DNA of 64,000 nt from Stichopus chloronotus (GCA_021234535.1 CM037833.1:21759738-21823737); one strand, 5' to 3'. Positions 27,401 to 38,714 are shown, counted from the first letter of the stretch. Program-made: numbers and translations. Notes: generated by a model not told the origin, from the sequence alone.

Positions 27401-30400
27401 CTTTGTATGTGACACATATGGATTATCTTAGTTTGACCCATTTGTCATTAGAATGTTGAGGAAACTTGACAGGTTGGGGTAAACAACCACTTAATGAGCC
27501 CCTTTCATGTTAATATTTGGTCAAAGTTGCTCTTATAGGTAAAACACTGTGGGGATAGGGGAGGTGGTGGACGGTGCAGTTTCCATAGGACATAGTGGGA
27601 CCATATCCATTGTTAGATGGGATGATGTGCATCGGAGGAAGGGCAAATCAATATGCATCGGAAAAATGGGGGTAATGTGTATCAGATGAAGGGGGGGGGG
27701 GAGAGGTGAGAGGCAATATGCATCGAAAAGGACTTCACTATCATCACTACAAAGTGGCAACGTACCAAGGTGTTTGGCAACTTTGGAGCAAAAGGTGTTC
27801 TTAATATGCAATCTATAGTTGATTTGTACATCCATCGTTCTCTTCGGTACCATAGTACAGATTCTTGAGGTTATCATGTGATACCATCCCCTCGGTAGTC
27901 AGTGTTACACACACTTTTTGCCTTTTCCTTGCAATAGCATTCTTGTAAGGCAATGCCAATTTAACTACAATAGTACAACATTGCTCCTGTTTCTTTCTTG
28001 TCCGTCAGTTTAATAACTCCAAGCTGTTCAATATCAAAGAGTTGCAAGTGTGAAAATCTTGGTAACAAAGAATCTTGAGTTAATGCTATCAATGTAATTC
28101 TATTTCACGCTAACTTGGGTTTTACGCCACTGCAAAGCCTTGATCGAATGGTATAGCCAGAATTTGAATTGCTCAGTTTAGCAACGCTTGCAAAGTAGCA
28201 AGAAAGCCATGCTCAGGAATAAGGGGAGTATCAAGCAGTGCAGATGGAGCTGCTTCCTTAGTACAGTGAGCTTCTGATCTTTGAGAACCATTAGGTCTCC
28301 GGTAAGGTTGGCAGGTTTTTTTTTTAGGTCGAGCAGTGTCTGCCGTTTTGTCAGATGTTGCCATTGAGGATATTGTGATACCCTCATGTGGACCTGAAAG
28401 AGAATACTTGATGAACTGATATGTGGTTGGATTGTGAAGTGTGACAGCTGTCACAGTGATGCTATTTCTCTCTTTATCTGGATGACTTGGCTCTGCAAAA
28501 CCTCTAGCGAGGGATAAAGCCAGATTTTGAATTGCTTCATATAGTTATGCTTGAAAGTTGAGCAAGAAATCTAAGGCTCATGTAAATAAGGGGAGAAAAG
28601 CAATGATGGATTTTGCATTTCTTAAAAAAGCAAATTGATACCATTTGGAGAGTAATCAGGAACCTTCCTATAAACAGATGACCTTAAAGTCCTGGTTTTA
28701 CACAGACACCCCTACAAACAAAAAAATTCTCTGCTTGAAGTTATGAACCGGCTTACCCTTACTAGAAATTTTTACTTACACGACATATCCTTCTGTGACA
28801 CTGTATTTCCTATGGCAAACACCGCCATGTTTGTCCATACCGCCGCTGATGAGAATTGGTAATCACCTCCCTGGGTCGTCTAGCAATAGCACACCGGCAA
28901 TGGCTAACCACCGATTTAAGTCACATATCAAAAAAACAGACCCACCCCTGGTTTCCTGTTCTCTCTACCCGTTAATACCCAAGAGTCACTTGACAGGTTT
29001 TACTATTGTATACCGTTTACCGAGACATCATCAGTAATGGCATAAGTAATGACAGCACACTGGTCAGCCCACTGTGTCATCCCAGTGAAGTTTTTCCCTT
29101 TCGTCTGCCTCTCTTTCAGGTTCTACCAGGAGGATTCAGAACTTCTCTGGAGACATCAAAGATTCAGAGGTTTACTCCATACTCCTCAACCAGATTGCTC
29201 CCAAGGAGAACCCTCTTCCTTTGATATCCCTGGTGCCTGTAAGTAACCCTGCTATTTACACTCATATTCCTTCAGCAGGTATCCCTAAGAAGAAACCACC
29301 CTCTTTTGCTTCCCTGGTACCATAAGGTAGCTAGCCCACATATAATTTCTAAAATTCTTTAGATTAATTCATATGGTTTCATTGCACCATGGGTGAACTG
29401 CCTCAGAGCACTGACTCAGTGGCCCATGCCCAAAGAGTACCGGTCACACTGTCTCAATGGAGATGACTAAAAGGAGGGGAGGTGTAAATGTACTTATTAC
29501 ATTTTGTTGACTTAATGATTTCTGTTTTTTTTGGACAGGACCACTTGGAGCGAGCTGAAAATGTCTTGAAGAATGCTGACGCCATCGACTGTAGGGCATT
29601 TGTCACCCCCACAGTGAGCATTTAACAAGTTGCACATTCTCGTAGGCTATGTGATGTAGTTGTAAACCAAAGCTGAGAGCCATTTTACTCAGTGTTAAGT
29701 AACACTGTAATAGAAGACAACACACTTTTAACCCCCTATCCCCCCCAAAATAGCAAAGCTGCAACATTAGTAAAAGCTGGGCCTTCATGGTTGTCAGCCT
29801 AGCCTGAACTAACTCTCTAGGTGTTAACAGTGTCTCTACCACCATAGTTTATGCAACCTCTTTTTATGTAGGAGAATCATCCATGAGGTTGTTTGTTTTC
29901 TTTTGGACAGTTGAGTATGTTAATTGCTCTTGATGTGGAAGTTCGACCTGTTTTTGCGTTTCAAGTTGCCCTGTCATGCCACACTTACCTGTCTCACCAG
30001 ACCAAGTACAAATAGTTACAGTGTCTTCCTTAAGTACCTCTTGCCAGTGTCAAAATTAAAGTGTTCTAAAGTACCTCACTTTGGTGTTTAAAATATTAGT
30101 GTTCTATGCCTAGTAGATGAGGGTGCAGTTGTTTACTGAGATAGGTTAGCTAGTCACTCATTACAAAAGCACAAACAATGCAGGTAACTTTTGATATTTG
30201 TCTGATGATGACCTGCCCTTTCTGTTGCTCAAACATTTCGAAACAATTTTCGTCTCTATCCCAGGACATTGTGAAAGGGAACAGCAAGTTGAACACAGCC
30301 TTCGTCGCCAACCTTTTCAACCACTACCCTGCTCTGGAACCAGTGGAGGAGGAAATCGAATATATCGAAGAGACCAGAGAAGAAAAGAGTAAGAACGAAG

Positions 30401-33400
30401 ACCTTTTAAAATCAAACTAGTTTCAAGGATGAAGATGCAAACTGCAGTTTAAAAGAGGACAAAGATGCCATTAGTGGGATTTATCGTAAAAGTCATCATA
30501 GGGAAATCCAATTGCCAGACTGCACTAAATTGGAAAGGAATGGTTTTGTGTTTGTTTGCAAAGGGAAATCCAAGGAATTTCGTGTGACTCCATTAGCATA
30601 AACTCATATAGCCAAACAGAAAAGAGCGGTGCCAGTGCCACCCTTTAAAATAGTAAAGACGCAATCACAGGCGATATGCTTGACACGTCTCGATGATTCA
30701 GACAGTCTTTAGCTGCCTTTATCTTTGACAAAGTGGCCCAGTTCTCTCAACTGGTACCTTATTGCTAAACCTTTCTCTCTTTCGTCTCGGCAGCTTTCCG
30801 TAACTGGATGAACAGCCTCGGGGTAACGCCGAGGGTGCATTACCTGTACAATGATCTCAATGACGGCCTTATCTTGCTCCAGGTGACGATTTGATTTATG
30901 TTAATTACCTTTGATTTTGTGAGTTTCTTGGTTTAAATCCTCGACTCACTCCTGATTGGTGGCTCTCGCTTTGGCGTGGGTGGCATGTAATGCGTTCAAT
31001 GTAATTCGATGACTGCTGACGAATGGGAGCGCCAAAATGCAGTCGGTACTAGATATATCAGGTTGACTTAATGATGCAAGATTGTGGCCACTGCTTTGGT
31101 CTTAAGTTAACCTAATCATTCACTTACATGTTTCTAAACAATTCAGTTTTCCCAACAATTTTAAATCCTAAGTGAACCTCATATGGCAGTTGGATTTTAC
31201 AGCTTCAGTGACAGGACATAAGTAGTAAGAAGTTGGGTCATTCTATTTGTTAGAGAAACAGGATGTCCTTGGCTAAACTTTGAAACCGAAAATTGTATGC
31301 AAACTGAAACGGAGATGGAAAAGTATTTTTTCCAAGTACGCAACACCAGATTCTCACCTGTATGTTTTAAGGTTACTCTGGCTTAAAGCACCAACACACC
31401 TGGTCTGTTTATATCCTGAAACAAAAACTTCCAAAAGTTTGAATGCAAATGTTGTGTGGATGTTGAGGATCTAGTCCATTATTGACAAGTGAGAATTCTT
31501 GTTGGTTCAACCTGGTTTTTTCCTCTGTAGTCTTAGGATGTTGTTGCTCAGTCGTGCACGTCTCTCATGTGACTGTAACCTTGGCAACCGCTTCTCCTCA
31601 TTCCACAGCTGGAGGACATGGTGCAACCAGGTGTAGTAAACTGGGACAAGGTGAACAAGAGGCCCTTCAAACAGATGGGTGGCAACATGAAGAAGCTCGA
31701 AAACTGCAACTATGCCGTGGAGATCGGCCACAAGATGAAGTTCTCTCTGGTTGGCATCGGAGGCAACGATATAAACAGTGGAGTGCAGACGTTAATCCTT
31801 GGTAGGTGGTGTCAAATGTATTCCAACATGATTTTTTTGGGGTTCACAGATATTGTGTTTCAATTGTGTTTGTGGAATGAAGCAAGAAAAAAAAAAAAAT
31901 GGAAACAGACCTTTTGTTGTTGACACTTGTCGGTGGATAGGACAGCTAGGATGGAGTTGGGGTGTCAAGTTAACATGGTTCCAATTTAATTCATCGTCAC
32001 AGGGTTTTCCTCCTCCTGAATGTGTATGCCTTCAAAAATTGGAAGCACCCACAGCTGCTCAACATGTTCATGCTGAGCAAGTAATGTAATATCATGTCTC
32101 ACGGGTTTCACATTCACATCTGCATCACACTGGCCTGGTATTTTTGGTGATGAGACATGTCTATGCGATGGTGATGTCGTGTGTGTATGTGTGTGTGCGC
32201 GTGTGGTTTTGCGTGCGGTTTTGGCATGCAAGTGTGATCTCACACAATCACTCGGCTCACTGTGAGTGAAAGCGCTGTTTTTTTTTTTATTTGAACACTC
32301 ACACCTATATGAAGAATGGGAACTCTGATAATTTTTAAGGGGGGGCAGGTGTGGTTTAATGTATACCTGAAAAATCTAAAACTTGAGGACTACTGTGATT
32401 CAATCTTTGTGATTTCAGTTTGCTTCATCTTACACAAGCTGCCAGATACTTCGAACTGGCCAGCTATCCAGAGGCTACCACCAAGGTTTTCTTGGTGTAT
32501 TTTAAACTCACCTTTGCTTTTTTTACTTTTTTTCTTTCTCCCCTGCTCTGTTATAAGGCATTAGTATGGAAGCTAATCTCAACATTGTCTGTTACAGAGG
32601 TGCATGGAACTTTGTAAAGATATGATATGCAAGTGTGGCAGAGGGTTGTACCTGAGCAAAGTGTGCCATCTTGAAAGCAATGATGTATTTCTTTCGCTTT
32701 CTGAAGACTGAGTCGATAGCATCTTGATCTTGGCTACCTTGAGTCAGATCTGGACTATATACCACACCCCACCCCCCCTGAAATCACTGTACAGTGATCC
32801 TAAACTTCTTTTTTCAGCAATCGTCTGGCAGCTGATGAGAGCCCACTCACTGAAGATCCTGACAGACCTGACCGGCCAGGACAAGCCCATCACTGACTCT
32901 GAGATTCTAGAGTGGACAAACAAAAAGGTAATTCTTATCGATCGGGGGTACTAATGGATTGTTTCGATTTTGTTCAGGTTTTTTATTCCTAGTGAATGTG
33001 ATGGTGATGGCATGTGTATGTTTGTATGTGTGTGTGGATGTGTGGGACACCTTGACTGGTAAACACGATATCTCAAGAAGGAAAAGTTGCTCGAACTTCA
33101 GAGTTAGTGTGTAGGTAGTCCATAGAGAGTAGAATGGCCACTCTTCTTCTTCAGGTAGGTCAAAGGTCATTTAAGGGCACCAGAGGAGAAAGTCTAAAAA
33201 CCTTTTAAGGAGGATATCTCAGCAACTGATGAGAAAATGATGTCTGTGAAACGATGTTTCCATAGAGGACATAGTTTGAAAACCTTGTAGAGACAGTATC
33301 TCAAGAAGGAAAACTTGCTTGAACTTCAAACTTGGTCTGTAGGTAGTCCATTGTGAGTAGATAATCCCTATTGTTTTTCACGGAGGTCAGAGGTCATTTG

Positions 33401-35776
33401 AGGTCACCAGCGCTGAAAGTGACAAAATGTATTAAGTTAGATAGCTCAGCAACTGAATGCTGCTGGAACTTCAAACTCTTATCATTTGTAGCACCTAATG
33501 AGTAGATGATGTCTGGCATTTTTTTTTTTTATGGCAGTCAATGCTTATGTGAGGTCAGTAGAGGACAAATGAAAGGTACTTGAACTTTCAAGTTGTTGTG
33601 TTGGTAGTCCACTGTAAGTAGATAATTCCTTTTGTTTTTCTTTTTATAGAGGTTATGGTCATTTTAGGTCATTACAAAAGGACTTATGACTTGTAATATA
33701 CTGTATGGGTAGACATGAATGAATGAAGAAAAGTTCTGTCCTTCTAAAGATCTTTCCGGGACTCAAAAGATACTTTGAAGTGTTACATGTCCCGAATGTG
33801 AATATCTGAAGAGGTAAATATCACTCATATTAAATAAATAGTGCAGATCTTTTTCATATCGAAAACCACTTAACATAGCTCTTTACGTTTATCACCTCCT
33901 CCAAGCGATCAGTGAACATCCACAGTTGCCAGCAACTCCCTGTCAAGAGTTACAAAGTACTTTGTTTCAGCCACCATTAAGACTCCTAAGGGAGAAAAAC
34001 GCTTTTTGGTGATAGGTTTGGCAGGTTGTCTTGACCTTGCACAATTTCAGAAACCACCATCTGGTGTCAGGAACTTTCGATCCACTTATTTTCACTTCAT
34101 CACCACAATTTTCATCATGCTGAATCAATGAAGTTTTGCGAAACCCATAAGTAATGTGGTTGATTTTGTTTAAAGTGATTTGTGTGTGTATGGAACAAAG
34201 AGATGTTGGCAAGGAATCAGAAGGTCATTTGACTTTCGGACTGTTGTTAGATGAGTGAGTCCCATTTTCGTCATCAGTCTGTCCCAAATAGCGCTTGCGG
34301 ATTTTTATTATCGAAACTATCTTGGAATTGAATCACACAGTACAAGGAAAAATTGCATTTTTTATGTAGTTACAGTCGCATAAACTCAAAATGTTAAATT
34401 GCCTTCAAGCAATTTTTTCTTTGCGGCGAACATTGTCAGATAGTTCCTCCTGCTGACCCTCACTTGTGTCCCATACTCATTCCTCTCTGACTCCAATAAA
34501 GCCGCCATATCCCCTCCCCCTTCTAACCTATGAATCTTTTCACAACCCAGTGTCTATTACTATTGCTGCTCTTTTCTAGGTAGTCACCACACTGGTGACT
34601 ATTCCATACCCTTCCTCAGTCTGGATCCCCCATGCCATTCAGTACTCCATACTATGCTTTCAACACTCCATACTATGCTTTCAAACTCCATACTATACTT
34701 TCAACACTCTCTACTATGCTTCCAACACTCTGTACTATACTTTCAAACTCCATACTATACTTTCAACACTCTGTACTATGCTTTCAACACTCTATACTAT
34801 ACTTTCAACACTCCATACTATACTTTCAACACTCCATACTATGCTTTCAACAGTCCATACTATACTTTCAACACTCCATGCTATGCTTTCAACACTCCAT
34901 ACTGTGCTCTCTTCTGCCAGGCATTAGGGTATCATGAGTTTGGAAGAAAATGCCTCTATCAGTGTTTAATTGCCCTCAGGTTATAAACCATTCGACTCTT
35001 AAATCTCCGTCCACAGATGTCAGACAGCACCGATAAACCAGCCACTATAACGTCTTTCAAGGACCCGTCGCTATCGACGAGTCTGGCTATACTCCAGGTG
35101 ATAGAAGCCATCAAACCATCCAGTGTTAACTGGGAAAATGTTGTCATGAAACCACAAACAGAGGAGGTAAGATAAACAAATGCCAGATGCATCTTTTGTG
35201 AACTTGTTATTGAGTTAGGGAACTCTCACAAATCTAACCTGAGATCATCTTAGGCACACAGAGCTTCACATTGTTCATTATGCAGCCTGCATGCTTTGAG
35301 TGCACACTGCAGTGCACAGTATTGATTGGATGGTGTGGTGCTTCTGGCATGAGTCCATTTCACAGGCAGCAACCAAAACTTGTTGGACAAAGACAAATGT
35401 GATTGAGATGATACACTGGTCATATTCAAAATTGCCTATTCTTCTCCTGAAACAAATTTCACCACAGAGTGTCTCACTGTAGCATATTCTTCTGCTTATA
35501 TGTTTTTCTTTCCTTATTTGTACTTGTGTACATTCTGAAATGTAATGGTTGCTTATCTCATCTCCCTTCTAAACTTAACGTTTCTCTGTCAACAATCCGC
35601 TTACCTTTTCTTCCTGGAAGGATAAAGTTCTCAACGCCCAGTATGCCCTGTCTCTCGGACGACGAGTGGGGGCGCCGTTCTACAGTCTACCGGAAGACAT
35701 CGTGGAGGTCAAACCGAAGATGATCCTCATCATGTTCGCATTCCTCATGGTCGTGGATTACGCAAAGGAGCAGTGA
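12295..35776 (+). CDS. Plastin/fimbrin (EF-hand plus four calponin-homology domains), lacking the first exon
   Basis: Plastins are cytoplasmic proteins that cross-link actin filaments through two tandem actin-binding domains, with calcium control through N-terminal EF-hands. Thirteen exons (12295-12450, 20746-20899, 21518-21626, 21887-22094, 22635-22779, 29120-29238, 29539-29613, 30265-30388, 30794-30882, 31609-31801, 32818-32927, 35017-35166, 35621-35776) join in frame at every GT-AG junction to give 595 residues and a TGA. Counting from the first residue seen, EF-hands are at about 1-52, CH1 about 95-210, CH2 about 225-345, CH3 about 365-475 and CH4 about 485-595. Family signatures include [70 protein letters not shown] and FSLVGIGG. 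Vertebrate plastins are about 630 residues, so only some 30 N-terminal residues are missing. No frameshift or internal stop was seen. Invertebrates usually have one plastin, so no vertebrate paralogue symbol is assigned. Confidence 0.96.
12451..20745 (+). other. Plastin intron a-b (8.3 kb)
   Basis: The intron holds a hAT-like MITE at 17,212-17,637. The rest shows no gene: short poly-A and poly-T runs, scattered TACTGTAC palindromes and short open frames without family similarity. The stretches 12,451-17,200 and 17,650-20,745 contain nothing else I can support. Confidence 0.7.
17212..17637. mobile_element. hAT-like MITE with 8-bp target duplication
   Basis: The element begins TAAGGCTGT and ends ACAGCCTTA. 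It is flanked on both sides by the identical octamer TCTGGAGG (17,204-17,211 and 17,638-17,645). Inside are several AAACCGG/CCGGTTTT words, near both ends and in opposite orientations. An 8-bp duplication with short inverted ends and no coding frame fits a non-autonomous hAT element of 426 bp. It lies in a plastin intron. Confidence 0.88.
20746..20899 (+). CDS. Plastin exon b: linker and start of CH1
   Basis: The acceptor CTTCTCACCAG and donor GTAG|GTGGGT bound 51 codons plus one base. The translation contains [18 protein letters not shown], then [12 protein letters not shown], the conserved lead into the first CH domain (vertebrate plastins have a similar THSYSEEEK segment). It carries the headpiece linker between the EF-hands and actin-binding domain 1. 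Confidence 0.95.
20985..21180 (+). repeat. Interspersed repeat, copy 1 of 2 (pairs with 53,590-53,765)
   Basis: The order TTCAGAAG.TGCA.AGT, ATG.CTTTTCA.AGT.TGA, GTTGCA.AGTGTCAG.A and TTAGGCCTA.ATAT is shared, with many differences, with 53,590-53,765. This is an old dispersed repeat of unknown class in the plastin intron between exons b and c. Confidence 0.5.
21518..21626 (+). CDS. Plastin exon c: CH1, first part
   Basis: The acceptor CTCTTCTTAG and donor CTTTG|GTAGGT bound an exon entering in phase 1 and leaving in phase 2. It encodes [19 protein letters not shown] and [10 protein letters not shown], matching the plastin CH1 pattern of a WI/L motif followed by DGI(V/L)LC. The Cys codon is split by the next intron. 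Confidence 0.95.
21887..22094 (+). CDS. Plastin exon d: CH1, second part
   Basis: The acceptor CTCCCTCCTTCCAG and donor AGG|GTGAGT bound this exon. It encodes [45 protein letters not shown] and LLWQVIR, among the most conserved segments of plastin actin-binding domain 1. It ends in phase 0. Confidence 0.97.
22635..22779 (+). CDS. Plastin exon e: start of CH2
   Basis: The acceptor TTTGTGGCAG and donor GCTG|GTACGC bound 48 codons plus one base. The product reads [20 protein letters not shown], then [20 protein letters not shown] and VNYHLEQA, the CH1-CH2 junction of plastins. Confidence 0.96.
23035..23385 (+). repeat. Interspersed repeat, copy 2 of 2 (pairs with 4,015-4,365)
   Basis: Same order of words as the copy at 4,015: GTGTTTCAGGGA, GATCACCCATCACAAAATC, TTTGAATATGAAAATTGTCT, TCAATCACT, GAAATCAAACAGACC and GCAAAAATGGGG. 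No terminal repeats or coding frame were seen. Confidence 0.7.
23878..23912 (+). repeat. (GCAGAA)n microsatellite
   Basis: About five to six perfect hexamer copies lie in a plastin intron. Confidence 0.9.
24447..25150 (-). pseudogene. Non-LTR retrotransposon reverse transcriptase, 3' fragment, frameshifted
   Basis: The - strand encodes the C-terminal part of a Jockey-superfamily (CR1/L2-like) reverse transcriptase. Recognisable pieces are [53 protein letters not shown] and, in another frame, [16 protein letters not shown]. The two parts are in different frames and overlap at about 24,580-24,632, so a frameshift breaks the gene. The catalytic FADD region and everything upstream are missing, as expected for a 5'-truncated copy; an in-frame stop lies near 25,147. 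It sits antisense inside the plastin intron. The exact clade is not certain. Confidence 0.88.
29120..29238 (+). CDS. Plastin exon f: CH2, middle part
   Basis: The acceptor CTCTCTTTCAG and donor CCT|GTAAGT bound an exon entering in phase 1 and leaving in phase 0. It encodes [19 protein letters not shown] and [17 protein letters not shown]. The NFS.DIKDS and LL.QIAPK words match plastin CH2. Confidence 0.95.
29539..29613 (+). CDS. Plastin exon g: CH2, short exon
   Basis: The acceptor TTTTTTGGACAG and donor ACA|GTGAGC bound exactly 25 codons in phase 0: [16 protein letters not shown] followed by DCRAFVTPT. It corresponds to the plastin stretch with RAE.ML.Q.. and FVT.TD. Confidence 0.93.
30265..30388 (+). 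CDS. Plastin exon h: end of CH2 and inter-domain linker
   Basis: The acceptor CTATCCCAG and donor AAGA|GTAAGA bound 41 codons plus one base. The product has [20 protein letters not shown] and YPAL, the conserved CH2 end, then the acidic linker [17 protein letters not shown] joining actin-binding domains 1 and 2. Confidence 0.96.
30794..30882 (+). CDS. Plastin exon i: start of CH3
   Basis: The acceptor GTCTCGGCAG and donor CTCCAG|GTGACG bound this exon. With the split Thr codon it encodes [20 protein letters not shown] and [10 protein letters not shown], the plastin CH3 opening. It ends in phase 0. Confidence 0.96.
31609..31801 (+). CDS. Plastin exon j: CH3, main part
   Basis: The acceptor CATTCCACAG and donor CTTG|GTAGGT bound 64 codons plus one base. 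It encodes [40 protein letters not shown] and [30 protein letters not shown] is nearly invariant in plastins. Confidence 0.97.
32160..32225 (+). repeat. Solo head of the DR1 repeat family with GT microsatellite
   Basis: CTATGCGATGGTGATGTCGT followed by a GT/GTAT run repeats the left end seen at 6,045. Here the DR1-bearing units do not follow, so this is a truncated copy. Confidence 0.65.
32818..32927 (+). CDS. Plastin exon k: CH3-CH4 boundary
   Basis: The acceptor CTTTTTTCAG and donor AAAAAG|GTAATT bound this exon. With the split Ala codon it reads [20 protein letters not shown], then [16 protein letters not shown], ending in phase 0. Confidence 0.96.
32990..33700 (+). repeat. DR1-bearing repeat block in plastin intron k-l
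   Basis: The head GATGGTGATGGCATGTGTAT and a GT run precede GTAAACACGATATCTCAAGA and about four diverged units. AGGTCAAAGGTCA lies at 33,157-33,169 and AGGTCAGAGGTCA, also a DR1, at 33,384-33,396. Later units (about 33,500-33,700) have lost the motif. This is the same family and orientation as 6,045-6,900. Confidence 0.8.
34640..34911 (+). repeat. Minisatellite, about 21-bp unit CACTCCATACTATGCTTTCAA
   Basis: About 13 units of 20-22 bp alternate ACTATGCTTTC and ACTATACTTTC versions. Long open frames here in three frames (for example 34,595-34,986) are products of the repeat and are not genes. It lies in the plastin intron before exon l. Confidence 0.92.
35017..35166 (+). CDS. Plastin exon l: CH4, first part
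   Basis: The acceptor CTCCGTCCACAG and donor GAGGAG|GTAAGA bound 50 codons in phase 0. It contains [20 protein letters not shown] and [15 protein letters not shown], matching the plastin SSFKDP.ISTSLPVLDLI.AI.P pattern. The ATG at its start is an internal Met, not a start codon. Confidence 0.96.
35621..35776 (+). CDS. Plastin exon m: end of CH4 and stop
   Basis: The acceptor TTCTTCCTGGAAG leads into [38 protein letters not shown] and [11 protein letters not shown], then TGA. The NA.YA.S..R..GA..Y.LPED.VEV.PKM words are the plastin C-terminus. The last few residues differ from vertebrate plastins, as is usual for this tail. Confidence 0.97.
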   Translation, partial: DKVLNAQYALSLGRRVGAPFYSLPEDIVEVKPKMILIMFAFLMVVDYAKEQ

Positions 35777-37700
35777 TGGACAGGAAGTGACATCAGAGAC
35801 AAAAGAGAAGGAAAAGGGTAGTCAGTGGGCGGGGGGGGGGGGGCTGTGGTAGGTGCTAGATTATTGCAAAAGCAAATTGTATATTTTATGTTCTTTCACT
35901 GCATTTTGCGTGGTGTGTCCTGTTAATGCATGCCATCACTTTGCTGCTCAGATCTACTGATAGAAAAATCTGACCTGAATGATTGTACTTTACAAACAAC
36001 TCCCAACAGTGATATGAGAAGACAGATGCTGTCGTAGCGACTGGTGTGCAAACTTCCCATGGAGTCTTAGCTCTTTTGTAGCTTTTTTAATTATCACTGC
36101 GAGGTATGGGTTAGATATTACCACTGGTCTGGACGCCACCCAATCCCTCCGATAAACACCACCATCATGTGATCGAGCGCTACACAAAAAATAATCATTT
36201 GAAATGAGGAAAAAAAGATCAGTGAATGATTTATGCAAAAAGATAGAAAAGAAATGAGAGAGGACAGGAGAAAGGAAAAAAAGTACGGGGATTTCTGTGG
36301 AATTTTTTTTTTTTTTTTCAGTCGTTACTGGGCAGTCTGAGGTTAATCAGCAGATTTCTTCTTTGTGAACCAGGGATTTGTAAACAATCATATGAATTAA
36401 GTCTTTTTTGCATATGAAAGACTATAGAGAACGCTCTAGTCCACACTGTCGGACAGAAACTCTTGGAAGCCACCAAAAGACCCTGTCCTTCTTTTTTTTT
36501 TTATTGTGGTCGCAGTGGTTCATTCTTTTCTTCAAAGCTTAGTTTCTTGCATCCCTATGTTAATTTACAAAGTTGCTTGATTTTGAATTGAGACAAGCAG
36601 AACACATTTGATGAAATGAGATGAGAAAAACATACAGATGAGAAAAAAATGAAAAAAAAAGATTAAAGCAAACTAAATAGGGAAGTGGAGCAGGCAAATA
36701 ATTGGAAGTGAAATCTAACTATTTTTTAGGAGATTTATTAGGAGTTTCTTTTTCTGAACTTTCCATTTCGCTTTCTTTCACACTAGAAGTTATTAATGTT
36801 TCATAACTTTTCTTCTGTAAATGTTTTCGTTCCTATGCTCTGCTGATTTGTGATATATCGATCTTTCATCATAACGAAGCATCAGTGAAATTCTATGAAA
36901 ATTGTGTGTATTAACAAGTTTTTTGGGAGTTGGGGGCGGGGGAAACAAAGAGTGAAAAAATTTAACTTTTCTGTCTTAGTCTTATACAGTCCGTAGTTTC
37001 TTTGTGTGTTTTTGTAACTAAAGACTTGTTTATTTATATTCACTGTCTGGTATCGTCGTCGTGCTACTTTCTCAAGTTGTTTGTCAATCACCTCGCAGGA
37101 GACTTCAATCTGTGCGTGACTCGTTTGTAGGTATGTTGTTGATAGAGAGATATATTTTCTACTCATCCATCCTTTATAGAGAAAAAAAAAGAAAAGATTT
37201 ATACCAGAGAGTTCATCAAAATTTACTTTTTGTTATTAAGAATGAGGGAGAGTAAGAGGCAGGTTTTTGGTATATTTCCCAAATCTTCGTCCTTTTGGGA
37301 TTTGATGTTAACCCTCAACATAATCTTATGAATCATCGCCCCACCCACCTACGCATTAATAAAAGAGTCCTTGTAATTGTAACGCTTGTAACCGTTTCTT
37401 TAGCAGTTGGCGATATCACTTACGATGGAGTATTTCTGGAAATTCTGGTGGGAATTTTGGGGCAACTTGATAATTCCTGGAAAATTTTTTTTTTGTTAGA
37501 TTTCAAATTTTTGAAAATTTCAAGGCTACTATACAGCATGGTTGGTGCTGACCATTGTGCAATGGTTTTTGCTTGTAGTGAAGGTAAATTCAGTGCTTGG
37601 TATGTATTTCAGAGCCAAAAGTTCCAGTTCCAGAAGATGGACGCTGGGAACGCTTGATGTGAGGGGCACATCTGGGAAATAAATTTTTGAAGATAATAGG
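35777..37700 (+). other. Probable plastin 3' UTR
   Basis: There is no coding exon. The stretch is AT-rich with poly-G, poly-T and poly-A runs (35,830, 36,306, 36,490). Candidate polyadenylation signals AATAAA occur at 37,358-37,363 and 37,678-37,683; the second is followed by a G/T-rich stretch, the usual arrangement for cleavage. The UTR extent is inferred. Confidence 0.4.
37678..37683 (+). terminator. Candidate plastin polyadenylation signal
   Basis: AATAAA about 1.9 kb after the stop codon, with downstream GGGTTGGTGATCAGG and CTCTGTGTC as a plausible G/U-rich element. An alternative signal lies at 37,358-37,363. Confidence 0.35.
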
Positions 37701-38227
37701 AATATTTGGGTTGGTGATCAGGTTCTCTGTGTCTTATTCTCAAGGGCAGGGGAGAGGGGTGCAGGGTGGAAGGTGACCACGGAATCACATCTGGTAGGCT
37801 GTCTGGATTGTTGCAGCAAAATATCATGCCGATTGTGAGAATTACTACTGGCTGAGCAAGAGAGAGCTTGTGGCAACAGTGTTTCAAACAAATTCAAACA
37901 GTGAAATCTTGTATTAAACTGTTTCGTCGTGTTTTCTTAGCAAAATATTAAATATTTCTTTTTGAGTATATGGAGCATATAGTCAGGATGCACTAAATAG
38001 CACTCTGATTTATATTTGTGAATGTTGAGGATCAGTCTTCCAAATCTGCAAATCAGTGTTTTTTTTTTTATTTCTTGTTCTTCACAGTTCGATTGGTTTG
38101 TTAAATGTGGCAGCTTAGGTTCACATGCTCTCATCTTCTCTATGTCATTGGTGTCATTGCACTTTAGATGATAGGGCTAGTTATATACCATTTACACACA
38201 TGCATTCCAGGCTCCTGCAGGTTGGTA

Positions 38228-38275
38228 GGTATATATATATATATATTTATATATGTATATATATATATATATGCA
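38228..38275. repeat. (TA)n microsatellite
   Basis: Two runs of TA dinucleotides are separated by TTATATATG. Confidence 0.9.
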
Positions 38276-38714
38276 GGAATTGAAGAAGGCGAGATGAAAT
38301 TACAGAATGATGGCCCGTATTGAAATAACTTTTGTTCCTTTTGTTCGTTGCAGTGCACTGAGGCTTCTTCAAACATATCGACTTCCTGTTAATATGGACT
38401 TCATAGTCATTAACAGCTTGAAGAAAAATCTAAAAATGAATAAAACCAAGGAAGCATTCACATTCCTGTCTTAATTTTATGACAGAGTTGATGATTTTCC
38501 AGTTTTTCACTACGTAGCTTATCTACGCAAACTGAATCTTTCAATATTTTGGTCCTGCTGGTCTGTGAATGGAAGATTATAAAATAATTTTCTCTTGAAG
38601 GTAGATCGTTATAGTTTTATAATATTTTCAAGGAAGGTTATGATTACATTCCATACATGTCAATGTGTCAATTGAAGGTGTGGGTCATGTACACGAGACC
38701 AAGCACTCGCTCGA

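Larger units (their letters stand above)
22780..29119 (+). other. Plastin intron e-f (6.3 kb)
   Basis: Contents: the second copy of an interspersed repeat (23,035-23,385), a GCAGAA microsatellite, an antisense non-LTR retrotransposon fragment (24,447-25,150), a small DR1-repeat remnant (AGAAACCCTATTGTTTTTGG near 25,614), G-rich runs near 26,815 and 27,690, and two diverged direct repeats near 28,140-28,240 and 28,495-28,600. The remainder, including 25,700-27,500, shows nothing recognisable. Confidence 0.7.

Noticed and set aside
34595..34986. Three overlapping frames of about 100-110 codons, rich in Tyr, Phe, Leu and Ser
   Set aside because: All are readings of the 21-bp minisatellite; there is no start context or splice support.
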